A stretch of DNA of 64,000 nt from Hyaloperonospora brassicae (GCA_947650285.1 CANTFL010000037.1:1-64000), one strand, 5' to 3'; positions 22,423 to 35,400 are shown, numbered from the stretch's first letter. Notes: a model not told the origin generated them from the sequence alone. Numbers and translations: made by a program.

Positions 22423-24090
22423 AGAAAACCACAAGGAATATTGGCCTGAATGTCGCTTCAGCCTCTGGTGAATCGAAGCAGTGTCTTAGTTGGGGAGAGC
22501 ACGACGATGCCAAAAGCAGCCACTCATGTTAACATAAGTACCGAAAAGGTAGTGGTGTCAAGGAAAATGAAAAAAAACTTAGCTTTGGCTGCAGTCTGTT
22601 TCAAAACGTTTATAACACAAAGCGCACCTGCCACCATTCCGGACCATGCTTGTTGGGTGCTGGACTTCGATGCAAGTTGCTGTCTCATCGGGGGAGGAGC
22701 CACTCCTTCATGATGCCTCGAATTGCATCGAGGAATACGAGCTCATGCTGCTATATGAAGCAATGTTACGCGGGACTAATAGTTGATAATGTTACCATTC
22801 ATCCGTCAAAAGCGAGGCTTACGAAATACACTTATCCAACGTCTTCTACGCCTTTACTATCCAAGAATCTCCGACTAAATGTTCACGGGTGGCTAAAGAA
22901 GCACGGATGCAGATTTGCTGACACCGGTCAATAAGGCGGGCAAATGGCGGAGGAGTATCTGGTTGTATCTGAACGTTTCGAATCAACAACATCTATGAAT
23001 TGTTGAAACAACGTGTAGCTCGAGTCGAGCGGTGACCAATGCCAGCATCGTGATCACGGTACTATCTGCAACAAACGAGACGCGTTAGCCCTTCAAGCCA
23101 CAGGCAGAGTTGATAATGCAGTTTCACTTACGTCATTGTCATCTAGCGTACGATTGTATCGAGCGTCTGGGTAAGTACACTGGCCCAGGTGTTGATCCCA
23201 CTTACCACGACCGTCCGACTTGTGATATCTGCTCCAAAGGAAAGGGAACACGAACATAACGGCCGCTGATGGATTCTGGGTAGGACTCACAGTTTGACAG
23301 GATCGGAGAAGTGATTTTAAGCGATTTGAAGGGACCTGTCACAACACAAGACAAGCCTGGCGACAAATGTAAATGGTCACATTTATCGACTACAATACCA
23401 ACTACATGCGTGTCTTGTGGCTACTCACAAGAACAAGGCCAGCGAAAAGTTTATGAATATCAGAGCCTGGTTCGAAGCCAAGTCTTGTTGCTGTATTCGC
23501 GTCCTGGTACGGATGGTGCGGGGGGGGTACGATACACAGTCGAATTGCCTTGTCATGTAAAGATGCGGTATGAAGCGTCCGACAACCGAAGCCGCAACGC
23601 TACAATCTAATGGAAGTGCTGACAGGATGACCAGTACCATGTTAAATTTGGGGCGGTGAATTCTATCCGGCTCTGACTTACCACTTACCCACTGGAGCGA
23701 TGCTGCTACATATGCAGCCTATACTTTTATAGCGTATGCATACACGCGCAAACCATAGTGAAAAGATCCTGACAAGAATACACCCACCCTTGAAGCCATT
23801 ATTCAACATTTTGGCTCGCCTGGTCAAGTCTGGATGAACCCTGCCAAGCAGAGTCTCAAAGCTCACACCGTCTTAATGTTGGGCACAAACGAAGAACCCA
23901 AAGGACTAGCCAAGTCATCGAGTGCGGCGCTCGAAACGTGCAAAAGTAGACACATCGTAATACTGATGTAGACGACGATACCGCATGAATTGTGGAAAAA
24001 GGCTTCATTCGAACACCACGAAGAAGGTAGTTCCGGCTGCGTTACCATCCAGTATTTTGATGCCCTCACAAATATTGCAATGGAGTGAGC
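22423..24090 (+). pseudogene. Ty1/copia gag-pol relic (protease, GAG pre-integrase, integrase)
   Basis: Degenerate copia polyprotein with shifting frames. Near 22640 the protease signature reads HACWVLDFDAS (family WVLDSGAS, with Gly lost). At 23119-23259 the pre-integrase domain reads RHCHLAYDCIERLGK, then RPTCDICSKGKGTR, giving the H-x-H and C-x2-C zinc ligands. From about 23292 the integrase core begins (DRIGEVILSDLKGPVTTQDK), and around 23690-23880 its C-terminal part is recognisable (DAATYAAYTF, LEAIIQHFGSPGQVW, MLGTNEEPKGL). Stops and indels abound. Gypsy element 1 lies immediately upstream. No LTRs or RT remain in view. Confidence 0.85.
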
Positions 24091-26887
24091 CTGTTATCAC
24101 TGCATTCAGTGAAAGCTTGCTACGCACTGTTGTCAGTGTGCTGCTATCTGTGCCCCGTTACAGAAGGCGAGTAAGATCTGAAGTAACTTGATTAATCCGG
24201 CGTATAATTGTGACGAGCGATTTGGATACGACAAACTCGCTAATTAATAACATTATTACAATCATATTGTATACACTTACAGTAAAGAAGGAAGAGATGC
24301 ACGTAAGCCAAAATAACGCCAAACCATAACGTCTCATGAACTTGTATCTGATAGCGCCCTTCTATTTCGAATCACATCGCATCAAAACAGGTGTCATATG
24401 AAGAGTTTCGTATGGTATGATTTTTTATCCAATCTCCATCTAAAGCGATATATTTATCTCCACGTTTTCTTGTACATCTCAAGGCAGACCACCCGTCGCC
24501 ATGAACGATGATCGCATGGTAAAGACTGAGGCACGGATCGTGTCGAAAACTTAGTTCGCGAAAACAAAGGAGTAGATTGGCAGGTCGTCGGTCCGTCAAA
24601 CAAATAAACTTGAACTCATCCAATCGATAGGATGACACGACGGCTTACTTTTATTTTAATTTGTAAAGTGAAAAAAGATAGCAGAATATCAGCGTTTATT
24701 TCCGGAATCCACGAATTTTTCGTATAATTTATATTTTGTATCGCACAAATCTCACTAAAATTGCTACAGCATATTTTGTACCGTAATTTGTTTCGCAACT
24801 GACAGTACTTAATTTAATTATAGGCAAATTACGGAGACCTTGTCCGATGCTCTTAATCGCTTCAGCTGCAAAGCAGGAAGGGTAATTTGCGAGTTTATAC
24901 ATAATCATTTTTGAAATTAGATCAATTGATTATTTTGCTGCCATTCCCTTGTGCTGTATGTTTTGGGCATAACAATAATATACATGCTGAGACAGGGCCT
25001 AATCCATACTAAGTTTGTTATCAATTCAAAACCGGTCACCATGAGCATAATAAGGAATAAAATACAATTGAAAGTGTATTATTAATAATCGTCGATCATG
25101 ATCATTTGGACCAGATCCTTTGCGAACCACATAAAGAATATAAGGGAAAGTCATCGTAGCTTTGTTTATTTACGGTGGGCGGTGTCAATGCCTTATGTTA
25201 TGAAAGAAAGAGGACATGTTCCAGCCAGTCGTCTTTTTAGACAAATTTAACGGGTTTACTTTATCTAACAAGACCACTGGCTGGAACTGGTTACGATGAA
25301 GGATTAGGCACTTTGGGTTGATAAAAGAAGCCCGTGGATGTATAAACTGTTCTATAATTAATATGTCACACCATCAATCTTGTCGTTGCACCAAATATAT
25401 CCGTCCGTTACTACTACTATTATTATTTACAGGTCATGCACACGATTATGTTTTTTAGTTTTATGTTAGTTGGACGGAATGGCCGGATAGTCAGGCGATG
25501 ATTTACTAAATTCACCAGCATCTGATTGTGCGTATAAATATGCACGACTACGAGTTAAAGCGGTAAACGTACCAATGCGTACTTACTTTATACACTCTTC
25601 TAACCCCTTTTAATTTAGAAGCGTTCTTCAAGTCCATGTATCATGAAGTTTGTTGCATTTCTTCCGAAAAATATCGTAACACATCGATTGTAATTCGTTA
25701 TAACTCTTTTCTTATTAAATGGCGGTGCACCCAATTGACATCCTCGATTCAAACAAAGCTATTGGACTGTGACCAACAGTTCAACAGTCTCTTTCAAAGA
25801 CTCAACGTACATACTGATATATGGTTCTAAGGAAACAACACTTCGCAGAAAATTTTACTGCTATTTGCTATGATAACATACTGCATGTTGTAATACATTG
25901 TACAATTACAGTTTCTACGATGAGATTGTTTGACGAATCTCTGCACATGCCTCTTTTATATTGTACGCATTAAGTGGAAACCGTACATATTTCGAGTGAG
26001 CCCTTGTCAAAAACTAACTTATTATCGATATATCTTTACCTTTTTCTATTAAGCGTAGACCTTATGGCCTATATGTCTGATTCTTCCTTGGATCTCCATC
26101 TTGCTGAATGTGTCCTAGAGAAAGAATATATATATTTGCCGTATAATTGATTATTTTAGAAGATCTCTCATCAACCGTTGTAGACAAAAATTGCGGCAGA
26201 TGTCAATACTGCTTGGCTTAGCATTCTATAGTTGATAAACACGAAAAGCGACTTTTAGTGATCGCAATGGACATAAATCAGTATCACCAAACTTACCAGT
26301 ATCACGGACGAAGACGTGATGATGTTCAATTATCTTCAAATATGTACCGTAAAGAAACGCGATTGTAATAGAGAAGGTGAAGTCTAAGTCTAGCTCGCAA
26401 AATCTAAACTTTGATGGTGTCAAATAGAAAATGGATTGATGCTGCGCTAAAAAACTATGCACTGAATTTAGAGTGGTCATTTATCATCGATAATATAATA
26501 GGAAATCGTTGCCTGCAGCAATATATGAAATAACGAAGCAGCATCAGTAGGATAACATTTGGCTAGTATTTTCTCGTACTACTTCTAACGTTGCGTTATC
26601 TAGTCAACAATTTGTGATCGAGAAACCACTTTGTATATGTACGCATAGAAAGACATTATTCTTTCGCATAATGATCACCTCGAGCGCCAATCTAGCCTAC
26701 ATATTTCATGTCATAAACGCCTTAAAAAGCTTGACAAACTATATAAAACGACTAATCCGCAATAAGGCGCTTATAGATGTCAGGTATGAGTCAATATCTT
26801 AGGATTGTCATCAAAAGTGCAAATTCTTCTTTAGTTGCTTGCTTAGTCAATTTTACGGTGCCAGATTAGTCGCAAAGGTTGTATTAT
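24091..26887. other. AT-rich intergenic region
   Basis: No supported gene. Frames of 60-90 codons occur on both strands without start-site or composition support. A conspicuous long hairpin lies at 25219-25286. Confidence 0.5.
25219..25286. other. Isolated 68-nt hairpin, possible small-RNA precursor
   Basis: TTCCAGCCAGTCGTCTT pairs with AAGACCACTGGCTGGAA (16 of 17 positions). The loop of about 34 nt contains a further TTAGA/TCTAA pairing. It lies alone in AT-rich sequence far from any gene. It could be a pre-miRNA-like RNA, a small MITE remnant or a chance dyad. Confidence 0.4.
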
Positions 26888-28942
26888 GGAGATTATAGGT
26901 ACACACCCACCCTTCGATTCGTACACACACCTTTAAAATAGAAGCCCCTCCTTTAGTACCGTAACGTTCCTAGCTGTGTACTGGACACTTATACCCAAAA
27001 AATGCCATTGTATGTAAAAAATTGCTCTGTACACACCCCTGTGTAAAACAGGCCTCTTTTGTGTCATTACATTACCTTGTGTATGGAATCCGCTCTCATC
27101 ATTCGGTACACCCCCTTAGTTGCTCTTTATCGGTCGATGTCATAAAATGAGCTCACTCCATGACAACCTTCTTGGTTCGCAGACACGTAGCATGTACGAA
27201 GTAGTACTGTATGAAACCCGTCTGTCAACGGTCGTAACGACACTTACGCACGCTTAAAGTCAGCCTTTGCCATCGTGGGCACGAACTGTAATAAAAAGGT
27301 GGTTCATTCTCAAATTCGTCGCATTTAATGGTGGACAAAGTCAAAGCCTTATATAGCTGCTGCGAATGACCTTTTGAATCCGATGTCTTAATCCAATGTT
27401 GCTGGTTTTACGTATGCTAAACTACAGTGAAAATTATTTGCATGCAGGGGAATCAAAATGCATGCACAAGGGGTCCCGTCTGTTGCAGTACAGCCAAACT
27501 GATCCCAGAAGTGGAGTAAGCTTAAAGCAGGTCGCCCTCCATGTCTCGAATAGCCGTTCGAATTTGGTGGCTGTGTATGCGTTCGTAGATGGATCAAATC
27601 AGCATTAGAAACCGTGTGCTGACCCTTTAAGGCGCAGCCGTGGTGTGAACAAGCAGCTATAGACGTTTCATCCAGATATGTAGAGAATCACGTTTGAAAA
27701 GTCTAAAATGTGCGTCGTAATGTGTTTTGAAAATCATCGTTTCCCGCGACACAAGCTGCTGCCAACGTTGACGATGCCGCCCAAGACATCATTATACTGA
27801 TCGACAGCGTCCATCGATAGACAAGATACACGCGATGAAATGAGAGGAGTTATACTAGTAGGTACGCCCTAAGGTGCGTACTCTGAAACGATGAGATCTT
27901 ATACTAACAAGTAATAATCTACTTATTCAATCAGTGACTTATACAGATTGGATCATGACTCAGCAATCTTACGAGCACTGTACCGATTGACGAGTGTGTC
28001 ACATCAGTACCGTAAATTGAATGGATACTTGCCTAGGCTAACAACGTACACGTTCTTCTATTGTAGCATTGGAAGGTGTGCCACAGCAACACGTTCGTGC
28101 AAAAAATATCTTTGATACGGACGCACCTTTAATTAGACATCAAGACGTAAACAACAGTTCAGCACAGAGCCTAGGATAGCGACGGATGATGGAAAAGACA
28201 TTAGCTAAAGCATTGTTTATGGTCCTATAGGAGAGAAGACCTAATCATTCCGAAGGAGTTGCCGCTTACTTAACGAGCTCGTTAACCTTAATGACGCCAT
28301 ACAGCTCTGATCCGTCGGTTCTGATGCCATGACTACAACCTAATTACCGTGTGTAGTTGTTCAGGCCACTCATATACTCGCGAAAGGGTCCCCCGAAATT
28401 GTACGCACACAAATCGTTAAACAGAGGACCCATATGGGTGTATAATGCCTCACGAGAAGCATGTGAATAGAGCTACTGAATCGTTCAGCTTCAATTACGC
28501 CAATATATAGTCATTCGGGATCCCACAGTATTAGAAACGTAGTATTAGCCTAAGCGCGAGGCAGCATCATCTATTGCCAAAGCGAAGACCGTAAGAAGCG
28601 GCAGCAAGCAGTGGCAGAGCTTGCTGTTTTTGGAGTACCAGCAAATGCTATCTTCAATATTTGATCCAGAAATTCTAATTAACTTCTAATATTGAAAATA
28701 CAAAATTAGGGTACTTAGAGCGGGTGTACCGGATGATGAGAGCAGATTTCATACTCAAGGCTGTGTGCTGACACAAAAGAGGCCCGTGTTACCAAGGGGT
28801 GTATGCAAAGCATTTTTTGCATACGATGGCATTTTGTATGTATAAGTGTCCATTACATAGTTAGGAAGGTTACGGTACTAAAGGAGGAGCTTCTATTTCA
28901 GGGGGTTCGAACCAAAGGGTGGGTGTGTACCTATAAATCTCC
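26888..28942. mobile_element. 2.05-kb non-autonomous element with ~175-bp terminal inverted repeats
   Basis: 26888-27066 and 28769-28942 are diverged reverse complements. Both read inward as GGAGATTATAGGTACACACC, then CACCCTT, a TAGAAGCCCCTCCTTTAGTA-type block, ACCGTAAC, TGGACACTTATAC, AATGCCAT and finally CCTCTTTTGTGTCA. The interior (27067-28768) has no transposase or any long frame. A clear target duplication cannot be fixed: flanks are TAT-like on both sides. Long-TIR DNA transposon (for example Mutator-like) is the best guess. Confidence 0.75.
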
Positions 28943-31900
28943 TATATTATACACCCACATAGTTAGCAAGTAAAGAACTATCCACCCACCGATCAACATT
29001 TAATATAAGCTTCTAGCAGCGCGACTTAGAAAAGCCGGCACCGCAAAAATAATCGTTCTATCTATCTATACTTATGTTATCTTTTGCTTGTTCGCAGCTC
29101 GACTCTCAATATGGCATGCATATTTGTGTGACAGATACAGGTTAAACAAAGGATGAGTAGACTCGTAATTAAATATGACAGGGTCACATAGATATATGAT
29201 GAGCAAAGTAGCATAATTCAATACCGCAGAAATCACCGTGTGTCATGGGGCAAGCCGGCTACATGCTATTGGCACAAACTGTGTCAATGTAAGTAGTAAC
29301 TTGATTAATACTATTATAAAATCATATTTTAAGAGACAACAAGAAAGGTATACCTCCGTTAGGGGGAAAGGTCGCTACACAATTACTTGATACAAGCCAA
29401 GTTACCAACCAGGTAAATCAATAATCGCTGCTGGATGAAGAGCGAAATCTTTGATTATTATAAGTTAAATATAGCATAAGTGAGATAAGGAGGGTCTAAC
29501 AAAGAAGACGTAACATTGATAGCATAGTTTACTTTCACAGACTCTGAGCAATTATTTACTAGCGGAATCCTATTTCTCTGCAAGTAAAGTCTAAATGAGG
29601 GTCAAGGAGCACACACATACTAAGTAAAACGACATTGTCATATTCTATTTTCCGCACATTTGGACTTACACAAAACTACTTTGTGTGATGCTTTTCTTTC
29701 CACTTGTTGGATATTTTCTACAATGTTTATGGTGCCGGCTAACACAGGGAAGAAACAAGGCACCGCGGTTGTACCTCGCTACGATATGAGCTATCCCGCA
29801 CATACAGCAGGTAAGTGCCACAAAAGATTACGTACATTCAAGGGTGCAGAGAAACGCACTTAAAATCTAATGCAAGTATTAGTCGATCATAAATAGAGGA
29901 CTGTGGATATCTTATACAAAATTAGTATCTGTTCATTGTCTTCTTCAATCCATTTTTCATTGTATAAGCTTCAACAATCATATCTATAAATGCTTGCCAC
30001 CCATTACGCGCGGCCATCATACCCGGATACCTTTTTTGTTGATCTGAATGTGCTTATATAAACCAATGAGGAGATAAAGTATATATATACACATATTTCA
30101 TTTAACCTACATGCTATTATACGGTTACATAATTGCTTGACAAACATTTGCATATTTGACCTCTTTCTATCAGGTCCCCGTTACACAAAAAATATGTACG
30201 CCCATATCTTTATATAAACTTGTAACTCCTGCCTGGATATAAGGCTGCGTGCTCATATATATATATATATATATATATTGTTAAGGCCTAGCAAATAACT
30301 TGCGTACTAGTGCTCTAAGTGTGCAGTAGTGTCCAAAATTGCGGTCCGCAGAGAAGCTGCACAGTAATTTTTTTGATGCGCATCATAATAAAATCGTAAT
30401 TATTAGCTCTTCGACTATAATACGTGTTACTGCTCAATGTAATCGACTAGATTGGCTTGGAATGATTATAGCTACAACATTTATCGTTGGATCGACGATC
30501 TAAGAAGAGGTCGACAGGGTTTAATGGCAACAGGTGATAGGAATACGAAAGGGGCCCCTTCGCACGCATGTCGTAGCATTCATTATCAACTCTAGACGCA
30601 TTCTTATCTGCTTCCTAATGATGCTAATTTGTATGTATTCCATTAAGTAGATAAAGCGTCTTATGCAACGAACCTGTCTCCATTGGTATGTATATAGTCC
30701 CATTTAGAAAGTACTGAAGTGCGTCTCATCATGCTGCCATTTATATCCTCCGATGGATATGCGATATAAAAAACCTGGTGCTAGAAACCATATCAAGACA
30801 CGGTCGCCTCTATAATGCGATAGAATGCCAATAGAGCTCGAGTTATTGTAAGCAGGACATCGCGAGCACTGATCTGCAAAATGAGTAACTATAAATCCGC
30901 TTGCTTTTAATCTTCACTTGGTATAGCGTCAAACGTTTCATGAAAAGCTGCACCACCTGAGTATCTTGGAGATTTAACGGCGTATTCGTAAGCTGACGGA
31001 AAGCCCGAGTATGAAGTACAATTTAGGCCTTGTGGCGAATACTACGGCAAGGGTTAGTTCATGATATCTGGTACAATTTGACGTTGTTAATGCCAATAAA
31101 AAGCACCGATAGGCAGGTGAATGGTGATCCCAACCTCGTCAGCTCTCGTTACAAGCTACGTTCTCTTGGTGCATGTACCTAGTTAAGTCGCACATGTTAC
31201 CTACAGTCTAAAGGTGAGTATCTTTTTACTCTACGTCTTTATTTAACCTAAGTAATCATTTATTTATATATTATTTTATCAAATAATTTCATTGTTCATA
31301 TAGTTTTAATTAAAAGTTAGATATTATTGTAACATGAAAAAAATATGGCTACGAAGGTTTTGATACTATAAACGAGATTAATATTCATTGCTGACAACGA
31401 TAAAATAGATGTCTCTTTTATTTAATTAATATTAATCTTGTGTGTGCTTCAGCTTTTAAGTTTTTATACAGAATCCAAATTCTTGGGAAAAAAGATTACT
31501 ATTTGTTACTTAAAATGTTTTTACAAAAATATTTAAGTGAAAGTTGAACTTGATATAGAATGAGGAAGCCCTTGAGATCTGGCTTCGGGTTGAACTTTGC
31601 ATTGATTGTTTAATGATACGGTTGGAATTGTTCGACGGAGGAGTGCTGCTCTCTCCTCAAGCTCATATATTTCTCTATCGCAACGCTTACAATCTCATAA
31701 AGAAGTTTCAATGGCGCCTTCTGATGTGTGTAAAGCAATGCATGAATGAACTGGCGTACCAAGAACCCTCATCTAAAAGTTTACGAACAGGTTGCGACAC
31801 CGCCTGCCCTTGCCATGAAACGACTTCATATACTTTACTAAATGATGATTGGTGCGACATGCACATTGATCACCGAGGTTTTTCGCAAAGACAAGATTAG

Positions 31901-32008
31901 ACACCAGACACGAATGTTGAGTGAAATCTAGGCGAACACATCGGTACAAGCAACAATTAGACGGATGACATTCCATCAACGAGTTGGCAGCATCGTGAGG
32001 CACGCGAG
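28943..32008. other. AT-rich intergenic region with an (AT)n microsatellite
   Basis: No recognised gene. An alternating AT tract sits at about 30254-30278. Short frames such as 31613-31900 show no family features. Confidence 0.5.
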
Positions 32009-33735
32009 CTAATATGTTTGTCGCAGTATACGTGTCTCCTCTTTTTCGAGCTGCGTATCTAAGCTAACGAGTCGCTCACCTTGCGTCGGCTTTTGACTAT
32101 GGCAAGCAGGTACACATCCATTCGACGTACTATGAAGCGTGCGAGCACCGTCGTTAGCAGCTATCAGCTGCTGCGGACAAACGAAAATCCTGACAAGACT
32201 GCAGACCGTCCTCGACAATATTGAAGCTTCGACTTGCAAACTCAAGCACTCTTGCTTTGCATCAACGATCCAACGAGGATGCCGTTTCGACTTATTGTAG
32301 CGACGTGACAGCCTGTCAGCCATTCGCTGTTGTAAGTCTTGGAATTTGGCGAAAGTCCCGCCCCATTGCTTTGACACCGACTCGATTTGGAGGATATGGT
32401 CATGTATCCGCTCACCGTCTTCACTCCAGATAGGGGTCGTTTTCAGTCGTCTGGACGTTGCCGAAAGCAGGTGACGTGTTTCCTGGAGCTGCTCGATCAT
32501 AGTTTGCCTGACGACGTTCATTGACGTGCGAACGCGAAGCCGCTCAGTATACTTTTGAACGTCGGCGTCCCGAACGGCAATGGCCGACTTGTAAACCCTC
32601 GCAGCTTTCATCAGACTCCTATTCTCACGACACGTCTCGGTGTAGTGCCTGTAACATTCTTGTAAATCTTCAAGTAACACGCGGTTGCTTTCTTTGAGAT
32701 CGACCAGATCTTTTTCGACGTCCTGACGCACATCAAACAGCCAAGATCAGCCGTTGCATCAACAATTTCTGCAATTCATCCAACGGCTGATCTCTCGGAC
32801 CCACCCACCTTCTGCTTAGCCTTCGATACTTGAGCGTCGCTTCTCGCCTGACGGAGTGCCTCTTCGACATTGGCTTTTTCTGCTTTCAAGTGCGCCAGAT
32901 CTCCATTGAGCAGCGTCATCTCGCGCTCGTGGGTCACGCGCTGTTGGTCGCACCGACGCGTCCACACCTTTCCGCCAGACACAGGCGCACAGAGCTTCAG
33001 TCGCTAGTTTACAAACAATCAAACAAGCAAATCACCACACGAACGCACTCATGCAGCAGCTAACATTACTACAACCTCTTCCAACTCGCTGCGGAGCGTG
33101 TCGCGCTGCCGCGCTTGCGTCTTGAGCTCGTACATACTGTCTAGAGCGGTCTTGTAGTCACGCTCGAGATCCCGCCTGGCGTTCTCTTGTGCGCAGAGAA
33201 CAGCCGATAACTGATCGACTTGTTGCTGTAAACTTCTGGCGTCCGCTCGACTCTTTTCTTTCTTCTCTGTCATCGCGTTCAGCTTGTCGCGAAGCTTCAA
33301 GCAGATCCGTTGGTACTGTTTGACAGCGGTCGACGACGCCACTGCCGCCGCAGCGCCAACGTCTTTTGTCGGCTCTTGCAATGGCGTCGACGCCCGATCG
33401 CGTGCACCCTTTGCCTCGTCCAGTTGCGCTCTGAGGTCGTCGACAACGCGCGTCCAGTCCAACGTGCGCTGACGGAGCTCGTGCTCGCGAGCGCTCACTG
33501 CGTCGCGGAGCTCGGCCAGTTCAACGAGCACGTCGGTCTTTGTACAGTCTTCTCCGCCTTTCAGTAGCAGCAACTGCTCTTCCAGGTAATTGATCCGTAG
33601 CGCCATATTGAACGTGTCACGGCCGTGTTGCGCTTGCTCGGCCGCTTCTTGCCGCAACAGTCGCCCCGGCGGTCGAGCAGCCGCGCTGCTCACGGTGCTG
33701 TTGCTCGAGCTGCCATGAAGCGACGAGACGTCCAT
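32009..33735 (-). CDS. Centrosomin/CM1-like coiled-coil protein (3 exons)
   Basis: Predicted ~524-residue protein from exons 33735-33070, 33003-32809 and 32722-32009. Introns are GTAATG...CTAG (66 nt; a donor 3 nt earlier is also possible) and GTGGGT...GTCAG (86 nt), both phase 0. The start is the ATG at 33735, the first one downstream of the purine-rich shared promoter; an upstream in-frame ATG at 33843 is probably in the 5' region. Residues 41-60 read FNMALRINYLEEQLLLLKGG, matching the CM1/Cnn_1N motif (F-LKLRI-LEE-L) with which centrosomin, CDK5RAP2 and Mto1 bind the gamma-tubulin complex. The rest is almost continuous charged coiled coil. By family inference it recruits or activates gamma-tubulin at a microtubule-organising centre. 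The final ~60 residues are less coil-like, so the 3' end is less certain. Confidence 0.8.
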
Positions 33736-33973
33736 AGCGCGCAAAGTGCAAGTGAACGAGCGATAGAGAGAGAGAGAGTGAATGTCGTTCGTTCCCTTGG
33801 AGTGAACGTCCTCGGTGCGGAATGGGTTGCACTTTCTTGCCATGTTGCCGCACGAGTGCGCAATGGCGCAAAGGTTGACGTTTGGAGCGAGTGATGGTCA
33901 CTTCAACGTTGTAGCCGGTGATGGAATCTGGTGTAGGGCACATAAGAATCGAAAACCAACACCCATCTTAAGC
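33736..33973. promoter_or_regulatory. Shared divergent promoter region of the CM1-like and cereblon genes
   Basis: About 240 bp separate the two divergent ATGs. It contains a GA microsatellite (ATAGAGAGAGAGAGAG near 33764) and no other gene. Transcription starts cannot be fixed from sequence. Confidence 0.5.
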
Positions 33974-35400
33974 ATGACAAGAAATGAGACTGGCGACGGC
34001 AGCCGCGAGGCGCACGCGTACTTGGGCTCACTCGAGCCAGTGGACCTCCGTCACCGGTGTTTCTACCCGGATAACAAAGTGCTGATTCTACCGCTGATTT
34101 ATCTGCCCGATATCGTACGTACTAACTGTCTACAAGTCCATGCGAAAGACGAGATCGTTTGTGCTCAACACGGACCGCGAACGTGTCGCGCTTTGCACAG
34201 GTGTTGTTCCCAGGCGACGATCTGCCGCTTCGCATGCTCTCGGACTCGACGCTCGGCGGCATTCAGCACCTGCTCACAAGCGAAGACGCGCTATTGGCTG
34301 TGCTGCCGCTGCACCAGACTCGTCCGCACTATGGCGTGACGGTGCAAGTCGAGCGGTTTCGCGTCGAAGACGACAGTGCACGAATGACTGGCGCGGCGCG
34401 GCAGCGTGTGCGTCTTCGGAAGAGGCTGCAAGTGGACCAAAGGGCCGGCGTTTGCTACGGGGAAGTCGAGATCTTGCCGCAAGACCGAGCGCTGTCGATG
34501 CCGTTTGATCGCTTGTGCTGGCAGCGACAAGCAGACGACAAGAAAGACACGCGCACGACGCGAATACGGAGTCTGGAGCGACTGCGTGGCCGGCAGTTTC
34601 CAGCGTACTATGGCCGCGCGACCTACGCGCTGTACGACGCGCGAGTGCTCGTGCACCAGATCCAGCACATGCTGCTGACGAACATGCACGGCGAGTGGTT
34701 TCGCAAGCCACGCAGAATGGACGAAGCAGCTGAGCAAGAGAGCAATGACGACCGTGGAGAGCACACGTCGTTGGTGCAGTACTTGTCGCTGCCGAGCGAC
34801 CGACAAGACCCGAACCTGTTTGCGTTCTGGGTCGCTCGCAACTTACCGCTGGACACGGCCCAGCGACTGGAACTCTTGATGATGGACTCGACGGTGCGGT
34901 TGCTTCGTCGAGAGATCGAGCTACTGGAGCAAGTTCGAGAAGACATTTTCTGCTTCTACTGTGGCTCGTTCCTGGCCAACACGCGCGATATTTTCAGCAT
35001 GACCGCGCGCGGGGCAGCAGGTGGCACGTTTGTCAATCCTGGCGGCCACGTGTTCCAAGTCTTGACACTGCGCGAGGTGGACCGCGCACATGTAATTGTC
35101 GACATGGCCCGTCGCGCCGAAGACACGTGGTTTGTAGGCTATGCCTGGAGCATCGCGCATTGCAGCTCTTGCTACCAACATCTCGGGTGGCGGTTTGACC
35201 GCGTGGATGCGACGCGCTCGCCTACTACTTTTTTCGGTTTCCGACGGACAGCGCTCACTCGGTCCCGAGGCTCGCGACACGTCGATCCGCGATCGCTGCA
35301 CTTGGACGGGTACGATACAGACGACTTTGACACGTCCGTGGCGTCGAGCGAAGGCAGCAGCTCAATAACTGCCATGAGCGAAGAAATGTCGTTGCTGTAA
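33974..35400 (+). CDS. CRBN: Cereblon homologue (LON-like + CULT domain), 2 exons
   Basis: Exon 1 33974-34114, intron 34115-34200 (GTACGTACTAAC...TTTGCACAG), exon 2 34201-35400, giving about 446 residues, close to human CRBN (442). The splice joins LPLIYLPDI to VLFPGDDLPLRM, reconstituting the LON-domain start. The CULT domain has zinc ligands C298/C301 and C368/C371. Its three pocket tryptophans are W357, W363 and W377, with the 6-5-3-6 spacing of human W380, W386, C391, C394 and W400 (TWFVGYAWSIAHCSSCYQHL). Cereblon is a substrate receptor of CUL4-DDB1 ubiquitin ligases; the pocket binds cyclic imide degrons and thalidomide-type ligands. The start is uncertain: an in-frame ATG lies at 33815. 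The acidic Ser-rich tail is not conserved family sequence. It is divergent from the CM1-like gene and convergent with the NDK gene. Confidence 0.92.

Noticed and set aside
24372..24638. 88-codon minus-strand frame with Trp/Asp-rich segment
   Set aside because: GTG-started, no ATG, no recognised family and no splice partner; kept as intergenic.
34159..35400. Single-exon reading of the cereblon gene starting at 34159
   Set aside because: The start is a GTG inside the intron. The spliced form joins the LON motif in frame and uses good GT-AG sites.
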